Shown here in pieces: positions 25,401 to 35,850 of a stretch of DNA of 64,000 nt (the first letter of the stretch is position 1; each line of letters begins with the position of its first letter). The stretch lies in NCBI GenBank assembly GCA_024036415.1, contig JAMWET010001917.1, positions 248,001-312,000 of the forward strand, given 5' to 3'. This DNA comes from Prochilodus magdalenae. Taxonomy: Eukaryota > Chordata > Actinopteri > Characiformes > Prochilodontidae. A program made the translations under genes and the position numbers. The notes below the pieces were generated by a model. That model was given only the letters and a program-made list of their open reading frames with translations. It was not told where the DNA came from and did not search any database.

Positions 25401-26960
25401 TCTAACGAGCTAAATGATTGCCAAACATGTTGCCTGGTTAAGGCCAGGACCAAAGCACTGAACTGCCCTAAACCAATGTGACCCTGCAGCCTCTCCTTCT
25501 CTTTCCATGCTCCTCCTGTTCGCTAAAGGCCAGCTGGGTAGGGTGCATGCCAAAGACATGCCTGCATTCCAAACACAGAAAGGAACACAAACACGGGCCA
25601 TTACTCCTAGCTCTACCATAAACACGGGCGCAGAGGCCGACAGCATTCCAGCGCTCTCCTGCTGAGCCATCCCGCCTGACAATAACACACCAGAGCGGGA
25701 GACAACAGAGAGCGGGCAAGCGGGCGAGAGGTCATGCAGGAGGTAAATAAACGGAGTAGGTGGACACACCGAAAGTAATGAGCTCGGTAAGTGGGGGGTG
25801 GAAGAGGGGAAGTGGTCCTCTGGTGGATCAAACCAATCAGTGATTGAGTGAGAACACTTTCAATTGCTGTGCTAGTGTATGGTGTATAGAAGGGGTTTTG
25901 AGAACACATCTGTAGACCCAGGACAATTGAAAGCATTAAAAGCTTATGAAACAGATCATACCCATAATGCTTTTCTCCACACTAGGCTGACATAAGGCCT
26001 GTGCCCTTATAAGCAGGGAAGGTCACGGAAGAGAATGCTTCATACATGATACCACTGTCACACGTTGACAGAATTATATCAGTTTGAGCACGAAAGCCAT
26101 ATTTGTTTGGTTAGTTTTGTACATAATAGGGTAAACCACAAATCCTAGGAATGATTGCCCACACTTGGAAAGAAAGAATAGTGTAACAGAGAGGAATGTG
26201 TAAAAGAAAGCATAAGACAGAGACGAAATAGAGAGGCATAGAAACGGATCTGTGCATGAGCGAGAAGAATGAGAACAACAAAGACAATGAGAGTAACATA
26301 GAGAGAGTAGAAGAAGCAGGCAATAGACATAGAGGTGTGTGTGTGTGGGGGGGGGGGGTGAGACAACAACAAGAAGGCGAGAGAGAGAGAGCGAGAGAGA
26401 GAGAGAGCGAGACCATCCCTGGGTGCTGTGTGGAGCAGCTCCTGATGGCAGTTGGCCGGCCCCTCCTCCACCCTCTGGTATCTTTGTTAATCAGGTGTGG
26501 GGGAGGAAAGCGCCCTGGAAAAGAGCAAGCGCTGCTCTGCCCAACTGCACATAAAGAAAGGGTTAAAGAAGAGCCTACAGCAGAGCAGACAGATCCAGCA
26601 CAAACACAGGCGCTATCTCAGGCCCTAAACCACTGGAGGCTACAATAGCAGGGTGTGGAAGATGTGCTTGTTTGATTAGACAATCATATGGTGAAATTAT
26701 TTATAACAGTACTCACCAGGCCAGTTTCCCTTATATACACCTATACCGCTTTAGGGGAGTGAATGCTGAGCAAATGGGCCTTTTAGTGATTAGTTTCCAG
26801 TGCCTCATAGTTCTGCTATAAAAAATATGAACACTTGAGTTAGCAATCTTGTGCTCTTGGAGTGATGATGTTATAACTAAACATAGATCCACCAGCTGAA
26901 CACAAACATGGTGTCAATTTTTAGGGGACAATAAAGTATGTTACTACATAGGCTTTTGTA
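19492..26960. other. Intergenic, nothing firm
   Basis: No protein-coding gene, RNA gene or complete transposon is supported in this 7.5 kb. Minor features are a GA-rich tract at 26376-26412 preceded by an 11-G run near 26347, an 8-G run near 24592, and an AAGTTTCTTTTT / AAAAAGAAATT arrangement around 22395-22545 that may be a decayed inverted-repeat element. The open frames present have no known similarity. Confidence 0.4.
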
Positions 26961-27205
26961 TATCGTTGCTGTCCAATGAAAAACATGTATCTCCATTTTA
27001 GTCCATTTTGACTTTTATGCATCATTTGAAAACAGCAGCTGCCGTTTACACCTTGTGAAATTTGCATAATGAACAGAAATGGCCCAGAAGTGCTCAGAAA
27101 GACGTCTGGTTCCATTAACTTACATTAAAATTGAATGAGGTTTTTGGCCTCTCCTATAAAGTTGTCATTTTGGAGATACATGTTTTTCTTTGGACAGCGA
27201 CGATA
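26961..27205 (+). mobile_element. MITE copy 2 (best-preserved copy, 245 bp)
   Basis: The element begins TATCGTTGCTGTCC and ends GGACAGCGACGATA. Its ends form a roughly 40-bp inverted repeat (AACATGTATCTCCATTTT at the left against the complement of CATTTTGGAGATACATG at the right). TA dinucleotides at the ends are compatible with a TA target duplication, as in mariner-like MITEs. It has no coding capacity. Related copies are at 1855, 39795, 44213 and 57303. Confidence 0.75.
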
Positions 27206-27903
27206 TGACTCCTTGGTTTAACTAAACTGTACAGACACATTTCTCAGAGTTGTTGTGCAAAGCTATCGTGCTTTAGCTTGCCTCAGCAGGGTTTGAAAAA
27301 GCGCTAGGGGTTGGCTTGATCTGCTTGATAATAAACCAGTGACTTCTGTTTGAGAATCCACCAAATGATAAGAAGAGATAACATATGTTGACTATGTCAG
27401 AACATGATTCCACACCGGCAGACCTGCTGTATAGCATTTTTTTTGTTGTTTTTAGCAAGGGCCAAACAGACTGTCATGCAAATTAGGGCACATGCCTGCA
27501 GAATACAGATGCTAATTTGTGTGAGACATAATGCACTATGGAGGTGTGCAACACTTTAACCGGAGCTGAGCTTTGAGTAAACATTGAGCCATCAGGCCCA
27601 CACAGAGGATGTTGATTCCTTGATGTCCCAAACAGACAGGCTGAACAGCTTGCTAAATACTGCTGTGACGGGGGGATCTGCTTCACTGTATTGCATCATG
27701 TTACACTGTTAAGGCTGGAGCGCTAGTTTCAGAGTTGCTGCTAAACTGCACGTGCAGCCGCTGCCTACACGGTTAGTCCTACCGCTGCAGCCGGTGGCCC
27801 AGAATAGCACCAGCACTCCACCCCCCTACTCCCCCATCCCTTCCCCACATCACACACTGCACAGCAGAGCAGTGGGTCACATGGACTTCCACTGAGCTGC
27901 CAA

Positions 27904-27949
<46 letters not shown>

Positions 27950-28062
27950 CACACACCCATACATGCAGCCATACCTGCTAAATGAAAAACAAACAAGGTG
28001 AAACACAACCTGCTAAACGTAGTGACTACATAATGCAGACTGTCACTCACTGTTAATCCTAT
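27206..28062. other. Intergenic upstream of cited4
   Basis: No gene. It contains a (TC)n microsatellite at 27907-27946. The GC content rises around 27720-27900. Confidence 0.5.
27907..27946 (+). repeat. (TC)n microsatellite
   Basis: About 40 bp of TC dinucleotides with one CCC interruption. Confidence 0.95.

Positions 28063-28155
<93 letters not shown>
28063..28155 (+). repeat. (TCTA)n microsatellite, 23 units
   Basis: 93 bp of perfect TCTA repeat, about 360 bp upstream of the cited4 TATA box. A second array lies at 28315-28410. Confidence 0.98.
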
Positions 28156-28314
28156 GGTCCGTGGACGTTTAAAATGTTTACTGGTCAGTATAGTCTATGT
28201 GATTTCAACGTATGTTTATATCCATCCATTACTGTCAGTCTGTCTGTCACCTTGTTTGTGTGTCTATCTATCTATCATCCATCCTGTTTGTCTCTCTGTC
28301 ACCTTGTTTGCCCG

Positions 28315-28410
<96 letters not shown>
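28315..28410 (+). repeat. (ATCT)n microsatellite, 24 units
   Basis: 96 bp of perfect ATCT repeat ending about 100 bp before the TATA box of cited4. The two arrays are joined by sequence with its own partial duplication (GTCACCTTGTTTG occurs near 28246 and 28298). The Tyr-Leu-Ser-Ile frames predicted here are artefacts. Confidence 0.98.
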
Positions 28411-28453
28411 CCCACTCGTCCTTAGGTCTTTGGCACACAAACACTAAACAGAG

Positions 28454-28545
28454 CCAATCGCAGCGAGGCCCCGCCCCTTCCCCCTCCCCCACGCGTTGAG
28501 CGTTGTGGTGTATAAAATCCTGCACGCTGATCCTCCGCACACTCA
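28454..28545 (+). promoter_or_regulatory. cited4 core promoter (CCAAT, GC box, TATA)
   Basis: A CCAAT box is at 28454-28458, a CCGCCCC GC box at 28471-28477 and a TATAAAA box at 28511-28517. The distances are normal for a TATA-driven vertebrate promoter and predict initiation at about 28540-28550, near CACACTCACTCAC. It is the only such array near the gene and the strand agrees. Confidence 0.75.
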
Positions 28546-28713
28546 CTCACTCGCTCGCTCGGTTTCCTACAGCGTCGCGGATTCAGCATGCAGCTCAGCT
28601 TTCTGGAATATAACCCGTAATCTCGCCGAGGCTCGTCCCTGCGCTGCTCAAATAAGGCTGCTTCTGTCCTGAGGCGGGGAGGTTGTCGAGTTTGGAGAGG
28701 CTCGGGACTCGGG
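28540..28713 (+). other. cited4 5'UTR exon 1 (inferred)
   Basis: GC-rich sequence from the predicted start site to a splice donor at 28714 (GGGG followed by GTAAGC). No ATG-initiated frame continues into the coding exon. CITED-family genes typically carry an intron in or near the 5'UTR. The matching acceptor is at 29535-29536 (TTTTTTAATAAAG). Confidence 0.6.
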
Positions 28714-29545
28714 GTAAGCAGGATTGTGATTGTGAAATGCTGTGGAGCTTTGAGCTACTGGCTCCATTGTTCCTCTCACTGTTACTTTCTTATCGTTGCA
28801 CACCATCATAACATCGGCGACGGGTCTATGGGCGTTTTTTGTGGCGGTAGACCTTTTTATTTACGCGCGGCTCAGCGTAAGTCTGCCAACTCTGTTGTTT
28901 CCTTTGTTGCCTGGACCCTTCTGGGCATGGACCATGCCTACAGCAGACTCTCCGAGTAATCAGACTCAGTATTATACAGTCTTAATCAGCGCCGCTGCGA
29001 GTGGTTTGGATTTGCATCGCTGATATTGTGAGAGGTGGTGCTTGAGTGGCAGTCATGGGCAGCCAGCTGGATAAGGGGAAAGAGAAATGGAGAGAAAGAC
29101 ACCTTGACTATCCCGCTGGGGTAAAAGTCAGTGCTTACCGAGGAGGAACCTTGCAGATCTTTGTGTTGCCACAAGCAGGCGTCTCAGAGGATTGAGTTTG
29201 TTTAACCGCAACCCTGAACGTTAAGGCAACTGAGCAATATCCTTCTGTCCCAACTGTAGTCAAAATCCACGCTTTGAAGCCTTGTACAGGCGCGGTGTTA
29301 ACTGTTTGGCTTTGTTTGCTGGTTTAGGTAGGGATGCCACCTGCTGTAGTCTATTCATTCTAATATTTGTTGCCCTGCTTGTTTATGCACGCTCCCTTAG
29401 ATTATTCTAGGTCGATCATGTGGTATAGGATGTAGCAGTGAAAGAGGTCACACACTAACCCCCTTTTTTGCACATTTTGTCTTCAGCGTTCCCACATCTA
29501 AAACCCTCTAATGCAATCTTGCCTTTTTTAATAAAGGTAGAAGCC

Positions 29546-30265
29546 ATGGCAGAGCACATGATGATGCCCATGAGCCACGGCCAGGCTAATGGTGGCCTGC
29601 ACGGGTACCGGATGGGCATGAACGGCCAGCAACACGCACCCCAACCTGGCATTAGAGCCATGCCCAATGGACAGATGATGCACTATGGGCCTCAGGGAGC
29701 CATGGAAGCCAGCATGAGGCAGCGGGCCAACATGGTAGGTCCAATGAATGGGCAGATGAACGGAGCATCGATGGGCCACCACCAAATGCAGTCAACCAAC
29801 ATGATGTATGGCAACCAAGGCCAGCAGCAACAACAGCAGCATCATCACATGCACCAGCAGCAGCAGCAGCAGGGACAGCACCAGCATCCAGGCCAGCAGC
29901 AGCAGCAGTACATGACTGGAGGCCTGACCTCTCAGCAGCTGATGGCCAGCATGCATCTGCAGAAACTTAACACCCAGTACCATGGACATCCGCTCGGGGG
30001 CATGAATGGGAGCCACATGGGGAGCGGAGGGCAGTTCCGCATGGGTCCTGCTCAGCTGGCCAACATGCAGCACATGGCTGGTCCAGCACTCGGCCTCAAC
30101 GGCATGGACACTGACATGATTGACGAGGATTTTCTCACATCATTGGCCATGGAGTTAGGGCTGGACAGAGTGCAGGAGCTACCAGAGCTTTTCCTTGGAC
30201 AAAATGAGTTTGATTTTATACCAGACTTTGTCAGCAAACAGCAGCCCAGCACCGTCAGTTGCTGA
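29546..30265 (+). CDS. cited4: Cbp/p300-interacting transactivator 4 (CITED4-type)
   Basis: This 239-aa nuclear co-regulator lacks a DNA-binding domain; the family binds the CH1 (TAZ1) domain of CBP/p300 and modulates HIF-1, TFAP2 and related transcription. The C-terminal conserved region 2 spans about residues 188-239, with an acidic DTDMIDED stretch, the LPEL motif at 212-215, and a terminal VSC as in other CITED proteins. The N-terminus MAEHMMMPM matches the short conserved start of the family. Residues 91-121 are a Gln/His-rich tract and the middle is Met/Gly/Gln-rich. ELFLGQ, with Phe rather than Trp, favours CITED4 over CITED1/2, though the FDF ... DFV ... KQQPS tail is CITED2-like. The scmh1 neighbour supports CITED4. 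The start was chosen at 29546 because the acceptor lies only 10 bp upstream. Confidence 0.9.
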   Translation: MAEHMMMPMSHGQANGGLHGYRMGMNGQQHAPQPGIRAMPNGQMMHYGPQGAMEASMRQRANMVGPMNGQMNGASMGHHQMQSTNMMYGNQGQQQQQQHHHMHQQQQQQGQHQHPGQQQQQYMTGGLTSQQLMASMHLQKLNTQYHGHPLGGMNGSHMGSGGQFRMGPAQLANMQHMAGPALGLNGMDTDMIDEDFLTSLAMELGLDRVQELPELFLGQNEFDFIPDFVSKQQPSTVSC

Positions 30266-32090
30266 GACATGGACAACTAGACACACTGAAACATGGACAT
30301 GTGGCAAGAGGAGGTGATTACCTTGTTCTTAGTCTTGGAGAGCAAAGAACAGCTAGATGTATGTCTGGTTCACTGCTTGTGGACTTCCAGACAGAGTTGT
30401 ATCTCTGCATGAGGATGGGAGTACTAAATAATGCTCCTAGCCCCTCCAGACATGAATGTAATAACATTGCAGAACTATGGGCTTGGTGCAATGTGAAGCA
30501 CTCTTGGTCCTTTAAGCAGTTTTACATTCACATTCAACTTAAGTTATCGAAAATACCAATGTAGATTGCAGACACAATGTAAAAGCCTTTGTGGGGAAAC
30601 TTGTGTTGGAGTTCTCATGGAGGAAGTGGATTTATCAAATTTGTAAATCTGAGGGTCTTTTCGTGGGGTGGGGAGGGGGTGGTGTCCATTTGTAATGGAC
30701 TTGTCTAACAGTATGCCTAGATCCTTCAGCTCTGTGTTGACCTACATAAATCAAGCAAACTCATTTCGAAGTCTTCTACTATCTACTGTGGAATATGCCA
30801 TCACAGTTGTTCTATTTGAGCTGTAGAACTGCCTTAAACCATACAGCTTTTATTTATTTGTTTCTATTTGTCACCCCCATTTGGGCATAAGGAGGGTTAA
30901 ATGTGACCATGTTCTGTTTAATAAAGATGGCCGGGTTTTAACTGTGGCCTAATTTAATGTTCATCTCTGAAATTTACTGGACCAACAGAGAATGCTGCTG
31001 AAATCAACAAATGGGTCACGGGTTTACCATCATGCATCATTTTTGGCAGAGATCTTCTACAGTGATCTTATCATTCCTGCCCTTCATCCCTTTGTTCTTT
31101 CTTTCTCTTCCTCCCTTCTCGTGTTTTTCTTAGACCAGATAATATTTTAAAAGTGATGGAGCTATAAAAGATGACAAGCCAAAAGGGTGCTGACTACTCA
31201 TTTCTCGTAGATGGTTACAAGTCAGCACCAGCAAACAGAGTGGCAGCCACTTCAGTAGCCACTGGTCCTCTTTCACGCTAGTCTCATTTTAAAAGCTCAA
31301 CCCTAAAGAGGTGGCCTTGCCCACTTGTCTTTTGCTATGGTACGCTGTTCCTCATTTTGTGGCTGTCTTCACTCTGTGCCCAATACCCAAACAGGTCTCT
31401 GCAAATGTAATACATTTTAATTGTTAAACAAATTTGTGAGTTTGTTTGTTGGGAGGGGGTGGGGTCAGTGGAAACAGTCCAGGTTAATCTGTGCTTACCT
31501 TGACAACACGGGCTCTTCAAGCCTGCAGTGTTTTGCTCCTGGGAACAGAAAGCTCAGGCTCCATTTATGGACACAGCTTGCTTAGGCTTCTGAAGGGGTG
31601 GGGAGGGGGGGTAGCAATGACAAGCCGTTAACGCTTCATTGTCATTTCCTGTTCTCAGAGGCGGGAGGAAGGGCAGGAGGGGAACAGCAGGACAGAAGTA
31701 GTGTAGATGGCTACCAAGAACATGGTTCTAGAAGAACATGTCCCTAAAGCTGGAAACGGTGCCTCTGAAAACTTCTGTTTCTTTTACTCTGCCCTGAACC
31801 TGTAGGTCACCTGGGTCAGCCACTCTATGCTGTGCTTGAAGACTGAACTGTAGTCCTGTCATACCGCACATGTACATACACAGTAACTTTACTCATGTAT
31901 ACTTTTACTTTCCTGTCTTTGACAATTGTACTTTCTGCTTTGATGGCTAATAGAAGCTGAGCTGACCCTCTTGGCTGCCCAGATGTCAGGGTGGATGCAA
32001 CTGTTCCCTCACCTTGTCTCTTGCTTCTGTTTTGAAGAAAATGTATTTATTTTAAGCAATAATAAACTATTTTATTTATGGAGCAAAACT
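30266..32090 (+). other. cited4 3'UTR with two polyadenylation signals
   Basis: No other gene is present. AATAAA hexamers at 30920-30925 and 32061-32066 give a short and a long 3'UTR. ATTTA-type AU-rich motifs lie near 30847-30858 and 32042-32076. Three G-rich blocks are at 30665-30682, 31451-31464 and 31595-31611; the last could fold as a G-quadruplex. The UTR extent is inferred from the signals, not from transcripts. Confidence 0.6.
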
Positions 32091-32353
32091 TTTCTGGGTA
32101 ATGTGTTCTTTGTTCTTGGTTTTCACTGGTAAGAAATTGGGTCCTGTTAATCACTTGGGTGTTAAAGGTTGTTTTAATTGTTGAGCACACATTTTACATT
32201 AATTAGGCTCTTAAGTTCCTCACCAGTCTCTTGAAGTGAATAGTGAGGGGTTTTCTACACAAAGCTGCATCACCAATTTCAGCACCCTCTGGGGAATTCA
32301 GCTGGCTTTTTTTGCCGAGCTCTGCAGTTTAAAAGTTGCAGATAGCAGTCACG

Positions 32354-32354
<1 letters not shown>

Positions 32355-32388
<34 letters not shown>
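32355..32388 (+). repeat. (TG)n microsatellite
   Basis: About 34 bp of perfect TG repeat downstream of cited4. Confidence 0.95.
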
Positions 32389-32389
<1 letters not shown>

Positions 32390-34433
32390 AAACGTGCCGC
32401 AAGGGTGTGTGAGAAGAGGTCTGGGCTGGGCTTGGCTTTGTAACGGCTCTTGTGTTTCTACTCAGATCTAGGATGACCCGCCCCCTGCTCACCCTTCCCA
32501 CACAAATTGTCTGCTAGATAGGAAACGGGCGTGAACAATTACGTTTTGCACCAGTCTTGGCACAGTGTAATGCGATACGGCATAATGCAGCATAAACAAC
32601 TATAAATGCAGAAAGCGGCAGCTATAATCATCGTCCATCATGGTTCATGCTCCTGAGATGCTATCTTTGTCTGACTCCACGAAATTGAAAGGGTTCTGTT
32701 ACAATCGCTCCTTTTGAATGTGGCATTTTTCCACACAGGAGCCAGACTAGACATACGCTAAGCAGGGTGTGACAGGAGATATTTACACTTAGCCAGTGTC
32801 TGTTTTTCTCTTTCTCCTTCTCTCTTAGGCCACCCACAACAACCACTACACACATGCACAGCTCTTCCTGTGTGTGCTTTCAGTATTCTCAGTCTAAATC
32901 AACAAGCCTAAACCCACCACAGTAAGAGAATGAGCCAGTGACAGGCTTACAGAGCAGTGAGCAAATTCTTCTTAGCGAAACAGTAAAATGTGAAATTACA
33001 AATGACCTAATGACAATGAGAAGGATTCTTGTTTTGTGCTCTGGGGGTTTCTCCATGGGGTTTACCCAGGAGTTTCAGCAGATCCCAGAGAGACCACCCT
33101 TTAAAGGCCACTGTAGTTTTACAGGCAGGCAGCAGTCACTTCCTCTCACTGCGCTTGATTTCCAGGCAGTACAGCTGCTGCTAGCGGCAACACGCTAGCT
33201 GTGATCTGCATCTGGTAAGTGAGGTCAGCCGGCTTTCCCATTCGCCCACTCTTCTCTACGAATAAAGGAAGACTGACCACTACAGTTACACAAACTATTC
33301 ACATCCATTTACAACAATGTAATGCTGAATCTCTCCCATATAATTAACCCTTGTATATAAATATCTAGGTATAGCAAATATATATATATATATTTATAAG
33401 TTTTAATTAGCAGTTACATTACAGTAGAATAATACTTTAGGGGAAGTAGAATTTGTTTTGTTCACTGCTGAATGTGGGTTTTTGACGTGAACAGGCCACA
33501 GTGGTCATTATAGTGGTCACTGGCCAAGAGCTTCGGCCATCATTGTGTTTACTCTTCCTTTCATTGGCGATCTGTCCTTAAATGACCTAACTATGTGCGG
33601 AACAACATGACAGACGAGATTAGAAAATGCTGTAGCAGTGTGACTTCTTTATCCTGTCATGTCAGGTTGATTTTTGAATTAAACACAGTGACTCACTATC
33701 ACCTCTTGTGGTACAAAGTGGTACAAAGGGTCTAATTGCTTACTTCAGTCGATACCTCTGCAGCCCGATACATACAAGCAATAGGATTATTTCTTCGCAT
33801 ACTGTTAATAATCTTGTTAAACAAAAGATTTACATATCGCTGCTTTAAATGACAGAAGTACTTGATTTTAAATGGGCAAAAATATTTAAACTGGTCAGAA
33901 AACATGGTTTATAAATATATGACCGGTATTTGGATGTAACAGTACAAAGACATGTAGTGCTTGACGTTACCAATTTCAGGTTTTTTTGGAAATGTGTGTT
34001 CATTTGGAAAGACTGTTGTAGTCAAAGCCGCTAGATCCAAGTTTTTTTTTTCATAATAAAAAATATATAATAATTTGAAGTTACTGATAAATTCATTATT
34101 TAAATATATCTAAGCCCATTAACCTGAGTCAGACCTGATTTAGAGCGTATTGTGAGAGGCTGGTGTTCACAGTCTGGCCTAATTGCTCCATCAAAGAACA
34201 CAGCAGTCCAGAGCTTTATAAAGTATAATTCATTTCAGGGAGAGAATGACGGAGAATGACAGTTGGCCAATTAAGCATTTGTAAAGATAGAAAAATGTTG
34301 TAGTACAACTGAATGTGTCATCCAAAAATTCAATATAAGGCAATTATTAGACTAGTTACCAACACTGTCAAGAAGAAAAGTAGCCTAGATTAAAATATGA
34401 CAAACCCACTGCTTACTTACTTTTATATAACAC
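32389..34433. other. Intergenic, nothing identified
   Basis: No gene supported. A short TA repeat sits near 33380-33392. Other open frames lack similarity. Confidence 0.4.
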
Positions 34434-34968
34434 ACACTCTAATACAGCCAAGTGACTCTAACACAGTGGAGTGACTCTAATTCAGCCGAGAGACTAAAAC
34501 ACAGCCAAAGAACTCTAATACAGCTGAGTGACTCTAATATAGCTCAGAGACTCTAATTCAATGGAGTCACTCTAATACAGCTGAGTGACTCAAATACAGC
34601 TCAGAGACTCTAATACAGCAGAATGACTCTAATACAGTGGAGTCACTCTAATACAGCTAAGAGATTCTAATACAGTGGAGTAACTCTAATGGGCTGGGAG
34701 ACTCTTATACAGTGGAGTCACTCTAATACAGCTGAGTGACTCTAAAACAGCTCAGAGATTCTAATACAGCTCAGAGGCTCTAATACTGTCAAATGACTCT
34801 AATACAGCCAAGAGACTCTTATACACTGGAGTCACTCCAATACAGCCAAGTGATTCTAACACAGTGGAGTGACTCTAATACAGCCGAGAGACTCTAACAC
34901 AGCCAAAGAATTCTAATGCAGCGGAAAGACTCTAATACAGCTAAATGACTCTAATATAGCGAAGTTCT
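34434..34968 (+). repeat. Minisatellite, 19-bp period, about 28 copies
   Basis: The unit is approximately TCTAATACAGCNGAGNGAC. Two variants recur, CAGC(C/T)GAG or CAGCCAAG and CAGTGGAG, mixed along the array. Most units carry TGACTC or a near match, formed at the unit junction. Array length is about 535 bp with scattered point changes, and no element of known family flanks it, although the degenerate Tc1/mariner copy starts just downstream. Confidence 0.9.
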
Positions 34969-34984
34969 TTTTTTTTTGTTCTTT

Positions 34985-35850
34985 TTATTTGGTCCACTTC
35001 ACCCTGAGACAAGACAGAGTCTAAATGAGGTTGAGACTAAGATGATATGCTGAAATTAATGTCTGAGATATTTTGCCAAAGAAGGTTGGTCAGTAAACAT
35101 TTAAGACTAGGAACATTGTGAAATGTCGGAACAGGTGATGCCATTAGGCTTGGATACAAAACGAACATCCATAAAAACATAATCCTTTATGAGTGTGGGT
35201 GGGCCATGGCTCTCCACTTGACCAAAACTGCTTCCATGAAATATTCACCAGTTTAGAATGTCTTTTCCACAGGCAGGGGTTGCAAGGACTTTAGGTATTT
35301 CACATGCTATGGTGCATAATATCATCAAAAGACTGAAGGAATCCAGAGTAATCCTTGTGTGAGAGAAAACCACAAATGAATACCCATGACGCTCAGCCCA
35401 TCAGATGGGACTACATCACAAACCAGCATGTTTCTGTGATGGATATCACCACATGGGCTCAGGAATACTTTGAAGAAACATCGTCAATGAACACCATCTG
35501 TGGCTGCGTTCACAAATACAAGTTAGGACTGTACGATGCACAGTGAAAGCCATATGTTAACAACATCCAGAACCTCTGTCACCGTCTATGGGCTGTTCAA
35601 AAGCCAGTGTCTGTCACAAAATATGACGTACAGGTCGGTAACCTGCGTGTCTGTGTAAGCATTGGTAATGGTGAACACATTTTGGAGTAACACGCTGCCT
35701 TTTAGACATCCATGGTTATTTTAACTTGACCACCACAAGCCACACTGTGCTACAAAAGCATGGCTGCTCAGTCAGAGACTGGCCTGACAGTAGTGTAGAC
35801 CTGTCTCTCACTTATTAAGTTCAAAAGGCAAAGGTCTTATATGGTCGCAT
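34985..35850 (+). mobile_element. Degenerate Tc1/mariner-type transposon, second copy
   Basis: This is the same family as 8425-9395. Shared or family-typical phrases are GTCGGAACAGGTGAT near 35125, GGTATTTCACATGC near 35294, GATATCACCACATGGGCTCA near 35441 and the ACTGGCCTGACAGTAGTG block near 35780, which aligns with the SPDLS-coding part of the first copy. Many stops and indels; the 63-codon frame at 35355-35546 is a fragment of it. Terminal repeats are not clear. Confidence 0.65.

Noticed and set aside
28154..28499. Long Tyr-Leu-Ser-Ile open frames
   Set aside because: They are translations of the ATCT microsatellite.
29468..29545. In-frame upstream extension of the cited4 frame by 26 codons
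   Set aside because: A splice acceptor lies at 29535-29536, the upstream residues do not resemble CITED proteins, and the MAEHMMMPM start matches the family.
29546..30265. Identification as cited2
   Set aside because: ELFLGQ rather than ELWLGQ, the absence of the Ser/Gly-rich linker and the scmh1 neighbour all favour cited4, although the tail is CITED2-like.
34434..34968. CRISPR-like array
   Set aside because: The 19-bp units are contiguous with no unique spacers, and this is a vertebrate genome; it is a minisatellite.
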